Shown here one piece after another: positions 37,974 through 46,328 of a DNA stretch of 62,317 nt; within the stretch, counting starts at the first letter, position 1, and each line of letters starts with the position of its first letter. The position numbers and the translations under genes are program-made. Source of the stretch: Myxococcales bacterium (GTDB lineage: Bacteria > Myxococcota_A > Polyangia > Polyangiales > Polyangiaceae); contig JAAZAA010000050.1 in assembly GCA_012514535.1 (NCBI GenBank), positions 1-62,317 on the forward strand, written 5' to 3'. The notes beneath the pieces are model-generated. The model saw only the letters and a list, made by a program, of their open reading frames with translations. It had not been told where the DNA came from and ran no database searches.

Positions 37974-40136
37974 TCACTTGACGATCATGACCTGCACATC
38001 CCCGTTGCGGCGGGTGATGTCGACGCCCACGTCGCGATCGTACCGAGTCAAGACGAGATCGAGTGACGCATCGCCGCAGCGCAGGCGTCGGAGCTCGAGC
38101 TGATCGAGCTCCGGGGGCAGCAGAGGGCGGTCGAGCTGCACCAGACGCCGGCGGGCATCGACGGTGATCCCCAAGGCCGCTTGGAGGAGCAAAAATGGCG
38201 CGCCCGACGCCCAGGCCTGAGGCGAGCAGGCGACAGGGTAGGGGGTCGGAGAGCCACCTCGGGTACGAGGCAGGCCGCAGAAGACCTCCGGTAGCCGGTA
38301 CAGGTCGAACTTGCGCGCGGCATCGAAGAGCCCCGACAGCACCTGCACGGTGGCGTGCTTCTCGCCGTAACGGGAGAAGCCCGCCGCGATCAAGCTGCAG
38401 TCGTGGGGCCAGACCGACCCATTGTGGTATGCTAGAGGGTTGTACCTTGGTTCCCCCTCGGCGATGGTGCGGATGCCCCAACCGCTGAACCCCGCCGAGC
38501 TCATCAGGGTACGTGTCACGCCGGCGACCCGCTTCGGATCGACGATCCCCGACCACAGGCAGTGCCCGGCGTTGGAGGAGCGGACGCGACACGCCTTGCC
38601 CTCTCCGTCCAGGGCGATGGCGAAGGTGGCCAGGTCGCTGCACCAGAACGCCTCGTCGAAGGCCTCTCGGAGCCGCTCGGCCCGGCGGGCGCAGTCGCGG
38701 GCGATGTCGTGTCGACCCAGGACGTCGGCGATCATCGCCGCCGACTCGTAGGCGGCGAAGGCGTAGCCCTGCACCTCGCAGAGGGCGACGGGCGGTCGCG
38801 CGGCGCTGCCGTCGGCGTGGAAGATCGCGTCGTTGGAGTCCTTCCAGCCCTGGTTCACGAGGCCGGTGCTCGACTGCTTCGAGTAGGCGAGGAACGGCCC
38901 GCCTGGGTGCCCCTCGTTGTTGCGCATCCAGTCGATGGCGCGCTCGACCGCCGGGAAGGTCGTCAGGAGCAGCTCGCGATCGCCGGTCCTACGAAAGTAC
39001 TCACCGACGAGGTGGATGAACAGCGGCGTGGAGTCGATGCTGCCGTAGTAGTGACCGAAGGGGATCTCTCCGAGATCCGCCATCTCGCCCCGCCTGCGCT
39101 CGTGGAGGATCTTGCCGGGGGCGGCGTCCCTCTCTGGGATCTCCTCCGTCGCCTGGTGGGCGGCGAGGTAGCGGATGACGCCCCGAGCCAGGTCCGGCTC
39201 GAGCCAGAGGCATTGGAAGGCTGTGATGATGCCGTCACGGCCGAAGGGGGCGCTGAACCAGGGGATGCCGGCGTAGGGGTACGGACCCTGGTCCGTCGGT
39301 GTCGTGAGCAGGTAGATGTCGTCGAAGGAGCGCTGCAGCCAGGCGTTCAGGAGATCGTTCGAGGAGGACAGCTCCGCGCAGCTCTCGCGGATCTCGCGGA
39401 GCCGGCGGGCAGACTCGGCGGAGGCGTCCGTGAACGAATGGATGAGGCCGAGAGGCTCGCGGCAGTCGGGGCTCTCGAAGGTGATGGTCGCCGCCAAGGT
39501 CGCCTGTCGCCCCGCCTCCACGCGTAGCCGGAACGTGGCGGACTCCTCGTGGAGCTCCCAGGGCTGCGGCTCGAAGCGCAGCACGGTGCCGCGGCGCTTC
39601 CCGTCGAGGCCCGCGTAGGAATAGTAGACGGTGTCCCGCTCCACCCGGGGCGAAGCCAGGGAGCCCCGGGCGCGCCGCTGCGTCCCGCGCACTTCGAAGA
39701 CGTCCGCGTAGTCGCAGGCGAACAGGAGCGTGAGGCTCACGTCGAGGACCTCCTGCGAGTGGTTGCGGACGATCATCGACTCGAAGCAGCCGCCGTCGAG
39801 CAGGACGATGCGGCGGCGGATGAGCAGCGAGTCGGCGGCGAGGCTGTCGCGGAGACGTCCGCTGGTGTCGGGGTTCGACAGATCCACGACGAGGGAGGAG
39901 TCCGAGCGCCGGATCGTCGAGGAGAGGAGCAGCGGCGGCTGATTCTCCACGAGCAGCGCGAAGCGGCTCAGGTGGCGGGTGCCCGCCAGGTACACGCCCT
40001 GGGGGCCCTCGCCGACGGATTGGATGTCTCCGAAGCGATCGAAGATGGCGAAGGTCTCGCCCGACTTCAGCACGCGGGCCCGCTCGAGCGTGGCGTTCGC
40101 CGTGGCCCGGATTCGGAAGGCGTCTTCGATTGCCAT
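37974..40136 (-). CDS. Amylo-alpha-1,6-glucosidase / glycogen-debranching-type (GDE) protein
   Basis: A 720-residue cytoplasmic protein. The N-terminal beta-rich domain (DRFGDIQSVGEGPQGVYLAG, then TRHLSRFALLV) is that of the bacterial GDE N-terminal family. The C-terminal (alpha/alpha)6 barrel carries YAGIPWFSAPFGRDGIITA, STPLFIHLVGEYFRRTGD, NQGWKDSND and YHNGSVWPHDCSLIA, characteristic of amylo-alpha-1,6-glucosidase/GH63-like proteins. The usual role is removal of alpha-1,6-linked glucose from glycogen or related glucans. A glycosyltransferase gene lies 60 bp upstream on the same strand, so the pair probably forms an operon for glucan metabolism. Confidence 0.9.
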   Translation of the reverse strand: MAIEDAFRIRATANATLERARVLKSGETFAIFDRFGDIQSVGEGPQGVYLAGTRHLSRFALLVENQPPLLLSSTIRRSDSSLVVDLSNPDTSGRLRDSLAADSLLIRRRIVLLDGGCFESMIVRNHSQEVLDVSLTLLFACDYADVFEVRGTQRRARGSLASPRVERDTVYYSYAGLDGKRRGTVLRFEPQPWELHEESATFRLRVEAGRQATLAATITFESPDCREPLGLIHSFTDASAESARRLREIRESCAELSSSNDLLNAWLQRSFDDIYLLTTPTDQGPYPYAGIPWFSAPFGRDGIITAFQCLWLEPDLARGVIRYLAAHQATEEIPERDAAPGKILHERRRGEMADLGEIPFGHYYGSIDSTPLFIHLVGEYFRRTGDRELLLTTFPAVERAIDWMRNNEGHPGGPFLAYSKQSSTGLVNQGWKDSNDAIFHADGSAARPPVALCEVQGYAFAAYESAAMIADVLGRHDIARDCARRAERLREAFDEAFWCSDLATFAIALDGEGKACRVRSSNAGHCLWSGIVDPKRVAGVTRTLMSSAGFSGWGIRTIAEGEPRYNPLAYHNGSVWPHDCSLIAAGFSRYGEKHATVQVLSGLFDAARKFDLYRLPEVFCGLPRTRGGSPTPYPVACSPQAWASGAPFLLLQAALGITVDARRRLVQLDRPLLPPELDQLELRRLRCGDASLDLVLTRYDRDVGVDITRRNGDVQVMIVK

Positions 40137-40196
40137 GGGGCGGGGTCGTCTCCTCTGCGCTCGTCGTCGTTCGTCGCCTGGTGTGCGGGCGAGGGA

Positions 40197-41282
40197 TCAG
40201 GCCGTGTGGCGGATCCAACCCCGCTGGCTGGGCCGATCGGCGCGGCTGGTCGGTCCGGCGAGCTGCTCGTAGACGCGCACGTAGTCCAGGGCCATCCGCT
40301 CGGAGGTGAACCGCCGCTCGAAGTAGGCACGGCAACCAGCGCGATCGAAGTCGCCCAGCTTCGCCGCCAGCGCCACCGCCTGGTCGACGTCTTCGAAGAC
40401 GTAACCGGAGACCCCGTCACACATCACCTCGGGCACCGAGCCCCGAGAGCGCGCCAGGACCGGCGTACCGCAGGCCATCGCTTCGATCATCACGAGCCCG
40501 AAGGGCTCGGGCCAGTCGATGGGGAAGAGCAACGCTCGGGCGTTCCCGAGGAACTCCTGTTTGTCCTGATCCGAGACCTCGCCGATGTACTCGATGAGGG
40601 GGTGGTCGAGCAGGGGCTCGATCTCGGACTCGAAGTACTCCAGATCGGCCGCGTCGACCTTCGCGGCGATCTTCAAGGGGACGCCCGTGCGCTTGGCGAT
40701 CTCGATCGCCGTGTCGGGACGCTTCTCGGGGCTGATGCGCCCGAGGAAGGCGAAGTAGCCGCCCGCGCCGGAGCCCAGGTGATACAGGTCGTCCGGCAAC
40801 CCGTGGTACACGTTGCCCACGAAGTTGGCGTGGGGCACCGGGGTGCGCTGCGCCAAAGAGATCGAGACCACCGCCGCGTCCGCGAACTCCCGATAGAACT
40901 GGGGAAGGTCCGGCAGATCCTGGCGCCCGTGCAGCGTGGTGACGCTGGCAGCGGCGAGGCGCCGCCCGAACGGCATCTGCAGGACGTCCGTGTGGAAGTG
41001 AATCACGTCGAACTGGGCGCTGCTCGCGAGGACGCGCTCCAGGAGCACGACGTGATGTGGGATCCAGTCGCGCACGCTCGGATCGAGGCGCAACGCTGCC
41101 TCGCGCACCGGTACCAGCTTGGCCTCGGTCTCCGAGTCCCCCGTGGCGAACAGGGTGACGTCGTGTCCCTGCTGCACGAGCTGCTCCGTGAGGTAGGAGA
41201 CGATGCGTTCCGTCCCGCCGTAGCCCTGGGGTGGAACACTCTCGAACAGCGGCGCGACCTGCGCGATACGGAGTCGATTCAT
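40197..41282 (-). CDS. GT4-type glycosyltransferase
   Basis: A 361-residue GT-B-fold glycosyltransferase. The N-terminal acceptor domain starts RIAQVAPLFESVPPQGYGGTE with the glycine-rich loop. The C-terminal donor domain has FLGRISPEKRPD and FGLVMIEAMACGTPVLA, the EX7E motif of GT4 enzymes. The ATG at 41282 was chosen over the upstream frame to 41321 because GAGGGGG lies 7 bp before it. It is encoded 60 bp upstream of the debranching-type enzyme, suggesting action on an alpha-glucan or trehalose-like product. The donor and acceptor are not identifiable. Confidence 0.9.
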   Translation of the reverse strand: MNRLRIAQVAPLFESVPPQGYGGTERIVSYLTEQLVQQGHDVTLFATGDSETEAKLVPVREAALRLDPSVRDWIPHHVVLLERVLASSAQFDVIHFHTDVLQMPFGRRLAAASVTTLHGRQDLPDLPQFYREFADAAVVSISLAQRTPVPHANFVGNVYHGLPDDLYHLGSGAGGYFAFLGRISPEKRPDTAIEIAKRTGVPLKIAAKVDAADLEYFESEIEPLLDHPLIEYIGEVSDQDKQEFLGNARALLFPIDWPEPFGLVMIEAMACGTPVLARSRGSVPEVMCDGVSGYVFEDVDQAVALAAKLGDFDRAGCRAYFERRFTSERMALDYVRVYEQLAGPTSRADRPSQRGWIRHTA

Positions 41283-41434
41283 GAATTGCCCCCTCGACCG
41301 GGCTGATCCCCGGCACCGCACATGGCCTACGGCGTCGGAGGGGCCGACCTTGAGCGCATGCTCCGGGGCGATCCACGACCCACTCGGGTGACGGACTTGG
41401 CCCGAGCCGAACGGATCGGCGATAGCAGAGGGCC

Positions 41435-42589
41435 GTGAAGCACAAAGGCCGCTCGCGTCGTCACACGCGCATCCCCGTGCCGCGACGGGACCCCACGGCC
41501 CCGCCGGGCGCCTTGATCCCTGGCCCTGGGGCCGAGCCGACGCGGGTCAGGATCCTGGCGTATGGCCCGCAAGGCGTGACGGAGCGCGAGGACCTCTCCC
41601 CGGAGAGGGTCCGTGAGCTCCAGAAGCGCTTTCCGGTGGTGTGGGTGAGCCTGGCGGGGGCGGGGGATGCGGAGGTGTTTCGGCGGGTCGGGGACCTGTT
41701 CGGCCTCCACGCGCTCGCCCTCGAAGACATGATGAGCGCCCACCAGCGCCCCAAGGCGGAGGACTACGACGAACACCTGCTGGTGGTGCTGCGCCACCCG
41801 AAGACGACGACGCGGTTGCAGCTCCTCCAGGTGGGGTTGGCGGTCGGCCCCGGCTTCGTGTTGACGGTGGAGGAGGGCGTGAGCGACACCTTCGAGCCGA
41901 TCCGGCAGCGCATCCAGAGTGGGCGCGGAGCGATCCGCAATCGCGGCGCCGACTATCTGGTCCACGCCATCGTCGACAACACCCTGGACGGGTTCCTCCC
42001 TCTCGTGGAGCACTTCCGCGACCAACTCGAGCTGATCGAGGAACACATCTTCTTGCGGCCGGACGAGCGCGCGATCGTCGAGCTGCACTCCATCCGACAC
42101 GACCTGTACGCCCTGCGCCGTGTGCTCACCTCGACCCGGGACGCCATCGCCGCCCTCGCCCGCAGCGGTGGCACGACCGTGTCCGACGCGACCCGCGTGT
42201 ACTTACGGGATGGACAGGATCACGCGGCGCAGCTGCTCGACTCGGTCGACGCGTGTCGGGAGCACTCCGTCAGCCTGGCCGAGCTCTACGACTCGCGCCT
42301 GAACCAACGGATGAACGACATCATGAAGCTCCTGACGCTGATCTCGACCGTGTTCATCCCCCTGAGCTTCATCACCGGGGTGTACGGCATGAACTTCGAG
42401 ACCAGCGCCTCTCCGTGGAACATGCCCGAGCTCCGCTGGCGCTACGGCTACCCCTTTGCCCTCGGGTTGATGGTGTGCGCGGCGCTCGGGCTCGTGTGGT
42501 TCTTCCATCGCAAGGGCTGGCTCGGCACCAACGGCGACGATCAGCCCAAGACCCGCGGCTCGAGCTCGGGGGCGACCAGATCCTCGTAG
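41435..42589 (+). CDS. corA: CorA-family magnesium/cobalt transporter
   Basis: A 384-residue inner-membrane channel protein. A long soluble N-terminal domain leads to a coiled-coil stalk helix (QRMNDIMKLLTLISTVFIPL) and the two C-terminal membrane helices. The signature selectivity motif GMN occurs as VYGMNFE. It starts at a GTG 152 bp from the divergent glycosyltransferase start. Its last 49 bp overlap the 3' end of lysA on the other strand. The N-terminus is extended by a basic, Pro-rich segment of about 35 residues. Confidence 0.94.
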   Translation: MKHKGRSRRHTRIPVPRRDPTAPPGALIPGPGAEPTRVRILAYGPQGVTEREDLSPERVRELQKRFPVVWVSLAGAGDAEVFRRVGDLFGLHALALEDMMSAHQRPKAEDYDEHLLVVLRHPKTTTRLQLLQVGLAVGPGFVLTVEEGVSDTFEPIRQRIQSGRGAIRNRGADYLVHAIVDNTLDGFLPLVEHFRDQLELIEEHIFLRPDERAIVELHSIRHDLYALRRVLTSTRDAIAALARSGGTTVSDATRVYLRDGQDHAAQLLDSVDACREHSVSLAELYDSRLNQRMNDIMKLLTLISTVFIPLSFITGVYGMNFETSASPWNMPELRWRYGYPFALGLMVCAALGLVWFFHRKGWLGTNGDDQPKTRGSSSGATRSS

Positions 42590-43845
42590 GTCTCGCGCCG
42601 GCGGATGAGCGTCGAGCGGGTCCCCGACACGAGCACCTCGGGCGGCCGCGGGACGGCGTTGTACTGGCTCGCCATGACCATGCCGTAGGCGCCCGTCGAA
42701 AAGATCGCCAAGAGCTGATCCCGCTCGATCGGGGGCAGATGGCGCGCGACCGCGAGGCGATCCGTCGACTCACAGATGGGGCCGACGACGTCGTAGGGGA
42801 CGAGCCCCGCCCCCTGCTGTCGGGGATCGCGGCTGGGTGGAGCTGCGCCCTGAACGGGCCAGATGAAATGCTCGGCGTCGTAGATGGCGGGGCGAGCGAG
42901 GTGGGTCATGCCGGTGTCCACGATGGCGACGTTGCGATCGCCGGACCGCTTCACGTACAGCACGCGGGCGACCAGGAGCCCCGCGTTGGCGCTGATGGAG
43001 CGTCCAGGCTCGAGCACCACGTGGCCGCCGCGCGCCAGAAACGGTCGGAGCGCCTCCGCGATGGGAGGGCCATAGTCGTCGAAGTTGCGCGCGGGGACGT
43101 CCGAGTGGCCGTAGTGCGCCATGTAGCCGCCGCCGAGGTTCAGGGTGTCCACCTCGTGGCCGCGCGAGCGGAGCTCGTCGATGAGCGTCAGGGCGCGCCG
43201 GACCACGGCGACGTAGGGATCGGCGCTGTAGATCGGTGAGCCGATGTGGAAGTGCAGGCCCCGCAGATCCAGGGACGCGCTCGGGCCGAAGCGCTCGAAG
43301 GTGCTGGGGATGCGCTCGAGGTCGATGCCGAACTTCGTGCCGCGGCCCCCGGTGCTCGTCTTGGCGTGAGTCTTGTCGTCGGCGACGTCCGGGTTCACCC
43401 GCACGGCCACCGTGGCGCGGACGCCGAGCTCGGAGGCGATGCGCTCGATGTTCTCCAGCTCCTGTTCGCTCTCCGCGTTGATCCAGCCGACCCCGGCGGC
43501 GATGGCTTCGCGGAGCTCTCGATCCGCCTTGCCCACGCCGGCGAAGCAGATCTCGCTCGCGGGGACACCCGCCTGGAGCGCTCGGTAGAGCTCACCGCCG
43601 CTCACCACGTCCATCCCCGCGCCGCAGGCCGCCAGGACACGCAGGATGTGGAGGTTGCCGCAGCTCTTCACGGAGAAGCGGACCTGGGGGCGGAGCTCCG
43701 CGAAGGAGCGGACGAGGCCGCGGTAGTGATCCTCGAAGGTCTTCTGGGAGTAGACGTAGGCGGGAGTGCCCACGGCCTCCGTGATCGTCCGCAGGGGCAC
43801 GTCTTCGCACCAGAGTTCGCCGTCTCGATAGCTGAAATGGTCCAT
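42541..43845 (-). CDS. lysA: Diaminopimelate decarboxylase
   Basis: A 434-residue PLP enzyme of fold type III making L-lysine from meso-diaminopimelate. The PLP lysine lies in RFSVKSCGN rather than the commoner YAxKAN. GLHFHIGSPI, LNLGGGY, EPGRSISANAG (phosphate loop) and the late CEST-type sequence ICESTDRLA are all present. The ATG at 43845 has GTGGAAG upstream. The variant lysine-loop residues leave some room for a related ornithine/arginine-type decarboxylase, but the CESTD motif supports DAP decarboxylase. The 3' end overlaps corA by 49 bp. Confidence 0.9.
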   Translation of the reverse strand: MDHFSYRDGELWCEDVPLRTITEAVGTPAYVYSQKTFEDHYRGLVRSFAELRPQVRFSVKSCGNLHILRVLAACGAGMDVVSGGELYRALQAGVPASEICFAGVGKADRELREAIAAGVGWINAESEQELENIERIASELGVRATVAVRVNPDVADDKTHAKTSTGGRGTKFGIDLERIPSTFERFGPSASLDLRGLHFHIGSPIYSADPYVAVVRRALTLIDELRSRGHEVDTLNLGGGYMAHYGHSDVPARNFDDYGPPIAEALRPFLARGGHVVLEPGRSISANAGLLVARVLYVKRSGDRNVAIVDTGMTHLARPAIYDAEHFIWPVQGAAPPSRDPRQQGAGLVPYDVVGPICESTDRLAVARHLPPIERDQLLAIFSTGAYGMVMASQYNAVPRPPEVLVSGTRSTLIRRRETYEDLVAPELEPRVLG

Positions 43846-44183
43846 GGTCTTCCACCGCGGGCGACGCCTTCCGGCGCAGCTCCGACGGTGGCGCGCATAC
43901 CACGGCCCCCCGGCGCCAGCCATCGCGGTGGGGGCTGGAACGGCGGCGGGAGCGCAGGTCCTTGGGCGCGCGACTCCGGCAAGGGGTGATTTCCGGGAAA
44001 CGACGCAACGGGACGGCGCCTCGGGACGAGGAGGCTCCTGAGCAGCTCCTCGGCAGGTCTGCTCGCCTGCTCGTCGGACCAAGGCCCCCCATGTCTCCTC
44101 CGCCCGCCCCCGTCGCCTCCGGCGTCTCCCGCGAAGACGTCCGCCCCGCACCGCTCGCCCCGGAGAAACGCACGGCGCGCGCG
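43846..44183. other. Divergent intergenic region lysA / ExeM-like gene
   Basis: A 338-bp gene-free stretch between divergent genes. I see no convincing gene, tandem repeat or strong dyad in it. Both promoters must lie here, but no hexamer pair stands out. The lipoprotein gene could start as early as 44092 (ATG), which would shorten the gap. Confidence 0.4.
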
Positions 44184-46142
44184 ATGGGGGCGCTCCGAAA
44201 GATCCTGACGTGCTCGACCCTGGGCGGGGGATTGGTCGCGTGCTCGGAGGCGGGGACCGCGCCGTTGGTGACGGAGCGCGGGGCTCTGCAGCGCGGCGCC
44301 GCGACACACATCGTCGCGACACACATCGCCGAGCCGCACGGCGTGCTCGAGCACGCCGTCACGGAGCACAGCGATCACCGCGCCCCTGAGCACGGCTTCA
44401 CGCAGCTCGGCGCCGCGGACTCGAGCGCGTGCGGGCGCGCGTTTCTGCCCATCCCGTCCATCCAGGGGAGAGGCAGCAGCTCGCCCTACCGCGGTGAAGA
44501 GGTGACCACGGAGGGAATCGTCGTCGGGAGCTTCCAGGGAGCGGAGCGCCTGCGGGGCTTCTTCTTGCAGGATCCGACGGGTGACGGGGATCCGGAGACC
44601 TCCGACGGCGTCTTCGTGTTCGACGGCGACGGCGGAGCGCTCGGCGAACGGACCGAGGGGGAGCGGCTGCGCGTCACGGGGGTCGTGAGCGAGTACTTCG
44701 GACAGACGCAGCTCACGCAGCTGCGAGACGTCACCTCCTGCGGCCGCGGCTCGGTGCCGATCAGCCCGTTCGAAGGGCCGCTCGAGCTCGATCGCCTCGA
44801 GGCCATCGAGGGCATGCGCGTGCGCTTCGAGCAGCCTCTCACGGTCGTCGACTCTTGGGGGCTCGGGAGCTACGGAGAGCTCTTGCTGGCGGCAGGCGGA
44901 CGACCCTGGTGGGGCGAGGAGCCCGGCCTTCTCGGAGCCCTCGTCCTCGACGACGGCAGCGATCGGCGGGATCCGCGCCCCGTGCCCTACCTCTCGGGAG
45001 AGCGGACCGTGCGCTTGGGGGACCGCGTCGTCGGTCTGGAGGGAGTCCTCGGCTTCGCTTACGGACACTTTCGGGTGCAGCCGACGGGGGTGGTCGCGTT
45101 CGAGGAGAGGAACGCGCGGCCGCCAGCGCCCCCGCGCGTCGGGGGCCTGCGGATCGTCACCCTGAACCTCGACAACTACTTCGTCGATCTGGGCTCGCGG
45201 GGGGCCGCTGACGAGGAGGAGCTCGCCCTGCAGCGCAGCAAGCTGGCGCGCACGATCCTCGCCTTGAACCCGGACATCGCAGGTTTGGTGGAGCTGCAGA
45301 ACGACCGGGGCGCGGCGACGGAGGATCTCCTGGCCGCCCTGGCGACGGAGCGCGGTGGAACTGCCTACGGAGTCGTGCCCCTCCCGCCGCTCGGCGGCGA
45401 CGCGATCCGCGTGGGCATCGTCTATGCGAAGGGGCGCGTCACGCCTCTCGGCGCCCCCATCTTCTCCCGGGATCCGGTTCATCTGCGGCCGCCGGTCGCG
45501 CAGACGTTCGCCTGGGGGACACGTCGCCTCACGGTGGCCGTCGCCCACTTCAAGTCCCGGAGGTGCAGCGGCGCCAGCGGTGCGGATCTCGAGGGGGAGG
45601 AGGGGTGTTTCGCCGAGCAACGTCGGCGTGAGGCGCGGAGCGTCGTCGGCTTCTTGCGGGAGGCGCAGCGTCGTGCGGGTGACAGCGCCCTCGTGCTGGT
45701 GGGCGATCTGAACGCCTACCCCGGCGAAGGGCCGCTGGAGGTGCTCACGGCAGCGGGTCTGAGCTCCTTGCCCGCGGGCGCTCTGCCCACGGGCGCCCTG
45801 CCGGCGGGCGCTCTGCCGGCGAGTCCGGGCTTCGACGACGCAGGGCGTGCACCGCTCTACTCGTACGTGTTCGAGGGGAGGGCGGGTCTGATCGACCACG
45901 TGCTCGGCACGGGAGCGGTGGAGGCGAGGCTCCTGGGGGGAGGCGTCTGGCACGTCAACGCGGACGAACCCGCGGTGTTGCGAACCTTGGCGCTCTCTGG
46001 AGAGCGGCCCGAGGAGTGGCAGACCCCCTACCGCTCCTCCGATCATGATCCCGTGTACGTCGACCTGGGGATCCCCGAGGAGGAGGGATGTGGAGCGCAT
46101 CTCCCTGGCCGTCCTGCCGGCGGCCTTCCCGGAGACGATTGA
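44184..46142 (+). CDS. ExeM/NucH-like extracellular endonuclease/exonuclease/phosphatase lipoprotein
   Basis: A 652-residue secreted protein. It begins with a lipoprotein signal (lipobox LVACS). The N-terminal half contains an OB-fold-like module (EEVTTEGIVVGSFQG to GFFLQDPTGDGDPETSDGVF) typical of ExeM-type nucleases. The C-terminal half is an endonuclease/exonuclease/phosphatase domain with RIVTLNLDNYF, ADIAGLVELQND-like NPDIAGLVELQND, VGDLNAYPGEGP and the terminal SSDHDPVYVDL. These supply the metal-binding Glu, catalytic Asp-Asn and His pairs. It probably degrades extracellular DNA or a phosphodiester. A reiterated PAGALPTGAL segment lies at about residues 531-546. Confidence 0.88.
   Translation: MGALRKILTCSTLGGGLVACSEAGTAPLVTERGALQRGAATHIVATHIAEPHGVLEHAVTEHSDHRAPEHGFTQLGAADSSACGRAFLPIPSIQGRGSSSPYRGEEVTTEGIVVGSFQGAERLRGFFLQDPTGDGDPETSDGVFVFDGDGGALGERTEGERLRVTGVVSEYFGQTQLTQLRDVTSCGRGSVPISPFEGPLELDRLEAIEGMRVRFEQPLTVVDSWGLGSYGELLLAAGGRPWWGEEPGLLGALVLDDGSDRRDPRPVPYLSGERTVRLGDRVVGLEGVLGFAYGHFRVQPTGVVAFEERNARPPAPPRVGGLRIVTLNLDNYFVDLGSRGAADEEELALQRSKLARTILALNPDIAGLVELQNDRGAATEDLLAALATERGGTAYGVVPLPPLGGDAIRVGIVYAKGRVTPLGAPIFSRDPVHLRPPVAQTFAWGTRRLTVAVAHFKSRRCSGASGADLEGEEGCFAEQRRREARSVVGFLREAQRRAGDSALVLVGDLNAYPGEGPLEVLTAAGLSSLPAGALPTGALPAGALPASPGFDDAGRAPLYSYVFEGRAGLIDHVLGTGAVEARLLGGGVWHVNADEPAVLRTLALSGERPEEWQTPYRSSDHDPVYVDLGIPEEEGCGAHLPGRPAGGLPGDD
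44338..44359. repeat. Perfect 22-bp palindrome inside the ExeM-like gene
   Basis: ACGGCGTGCTC/GAGCACGCCGT is perfectly self-complementary over 22 bp, near the 5' end of the coding sequence, encoding part of the segment after the lipobox. It could be an mRNA hairpin or protein site, or chance in GC-rich DNA. Confidence 0.6.
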
Positions 46143-46328
46143 CGACGCGCAGTCCCCCACCGCCGTCAACGGTTGCGCCGCGAATCGCCCCGGTCACGTC
46201 CCCGGTCGCGAGGGGAGCACCGCTTCGGCGAGCGTCGTGACCGGCGAAGCGTGGTCGCTGGAGCTCGCCCCTCGCCTTGGACGGAGGAGCAGGCTCCTGC
46301 GGTGGGGTGACGCTCAGGGGTGCGACGC

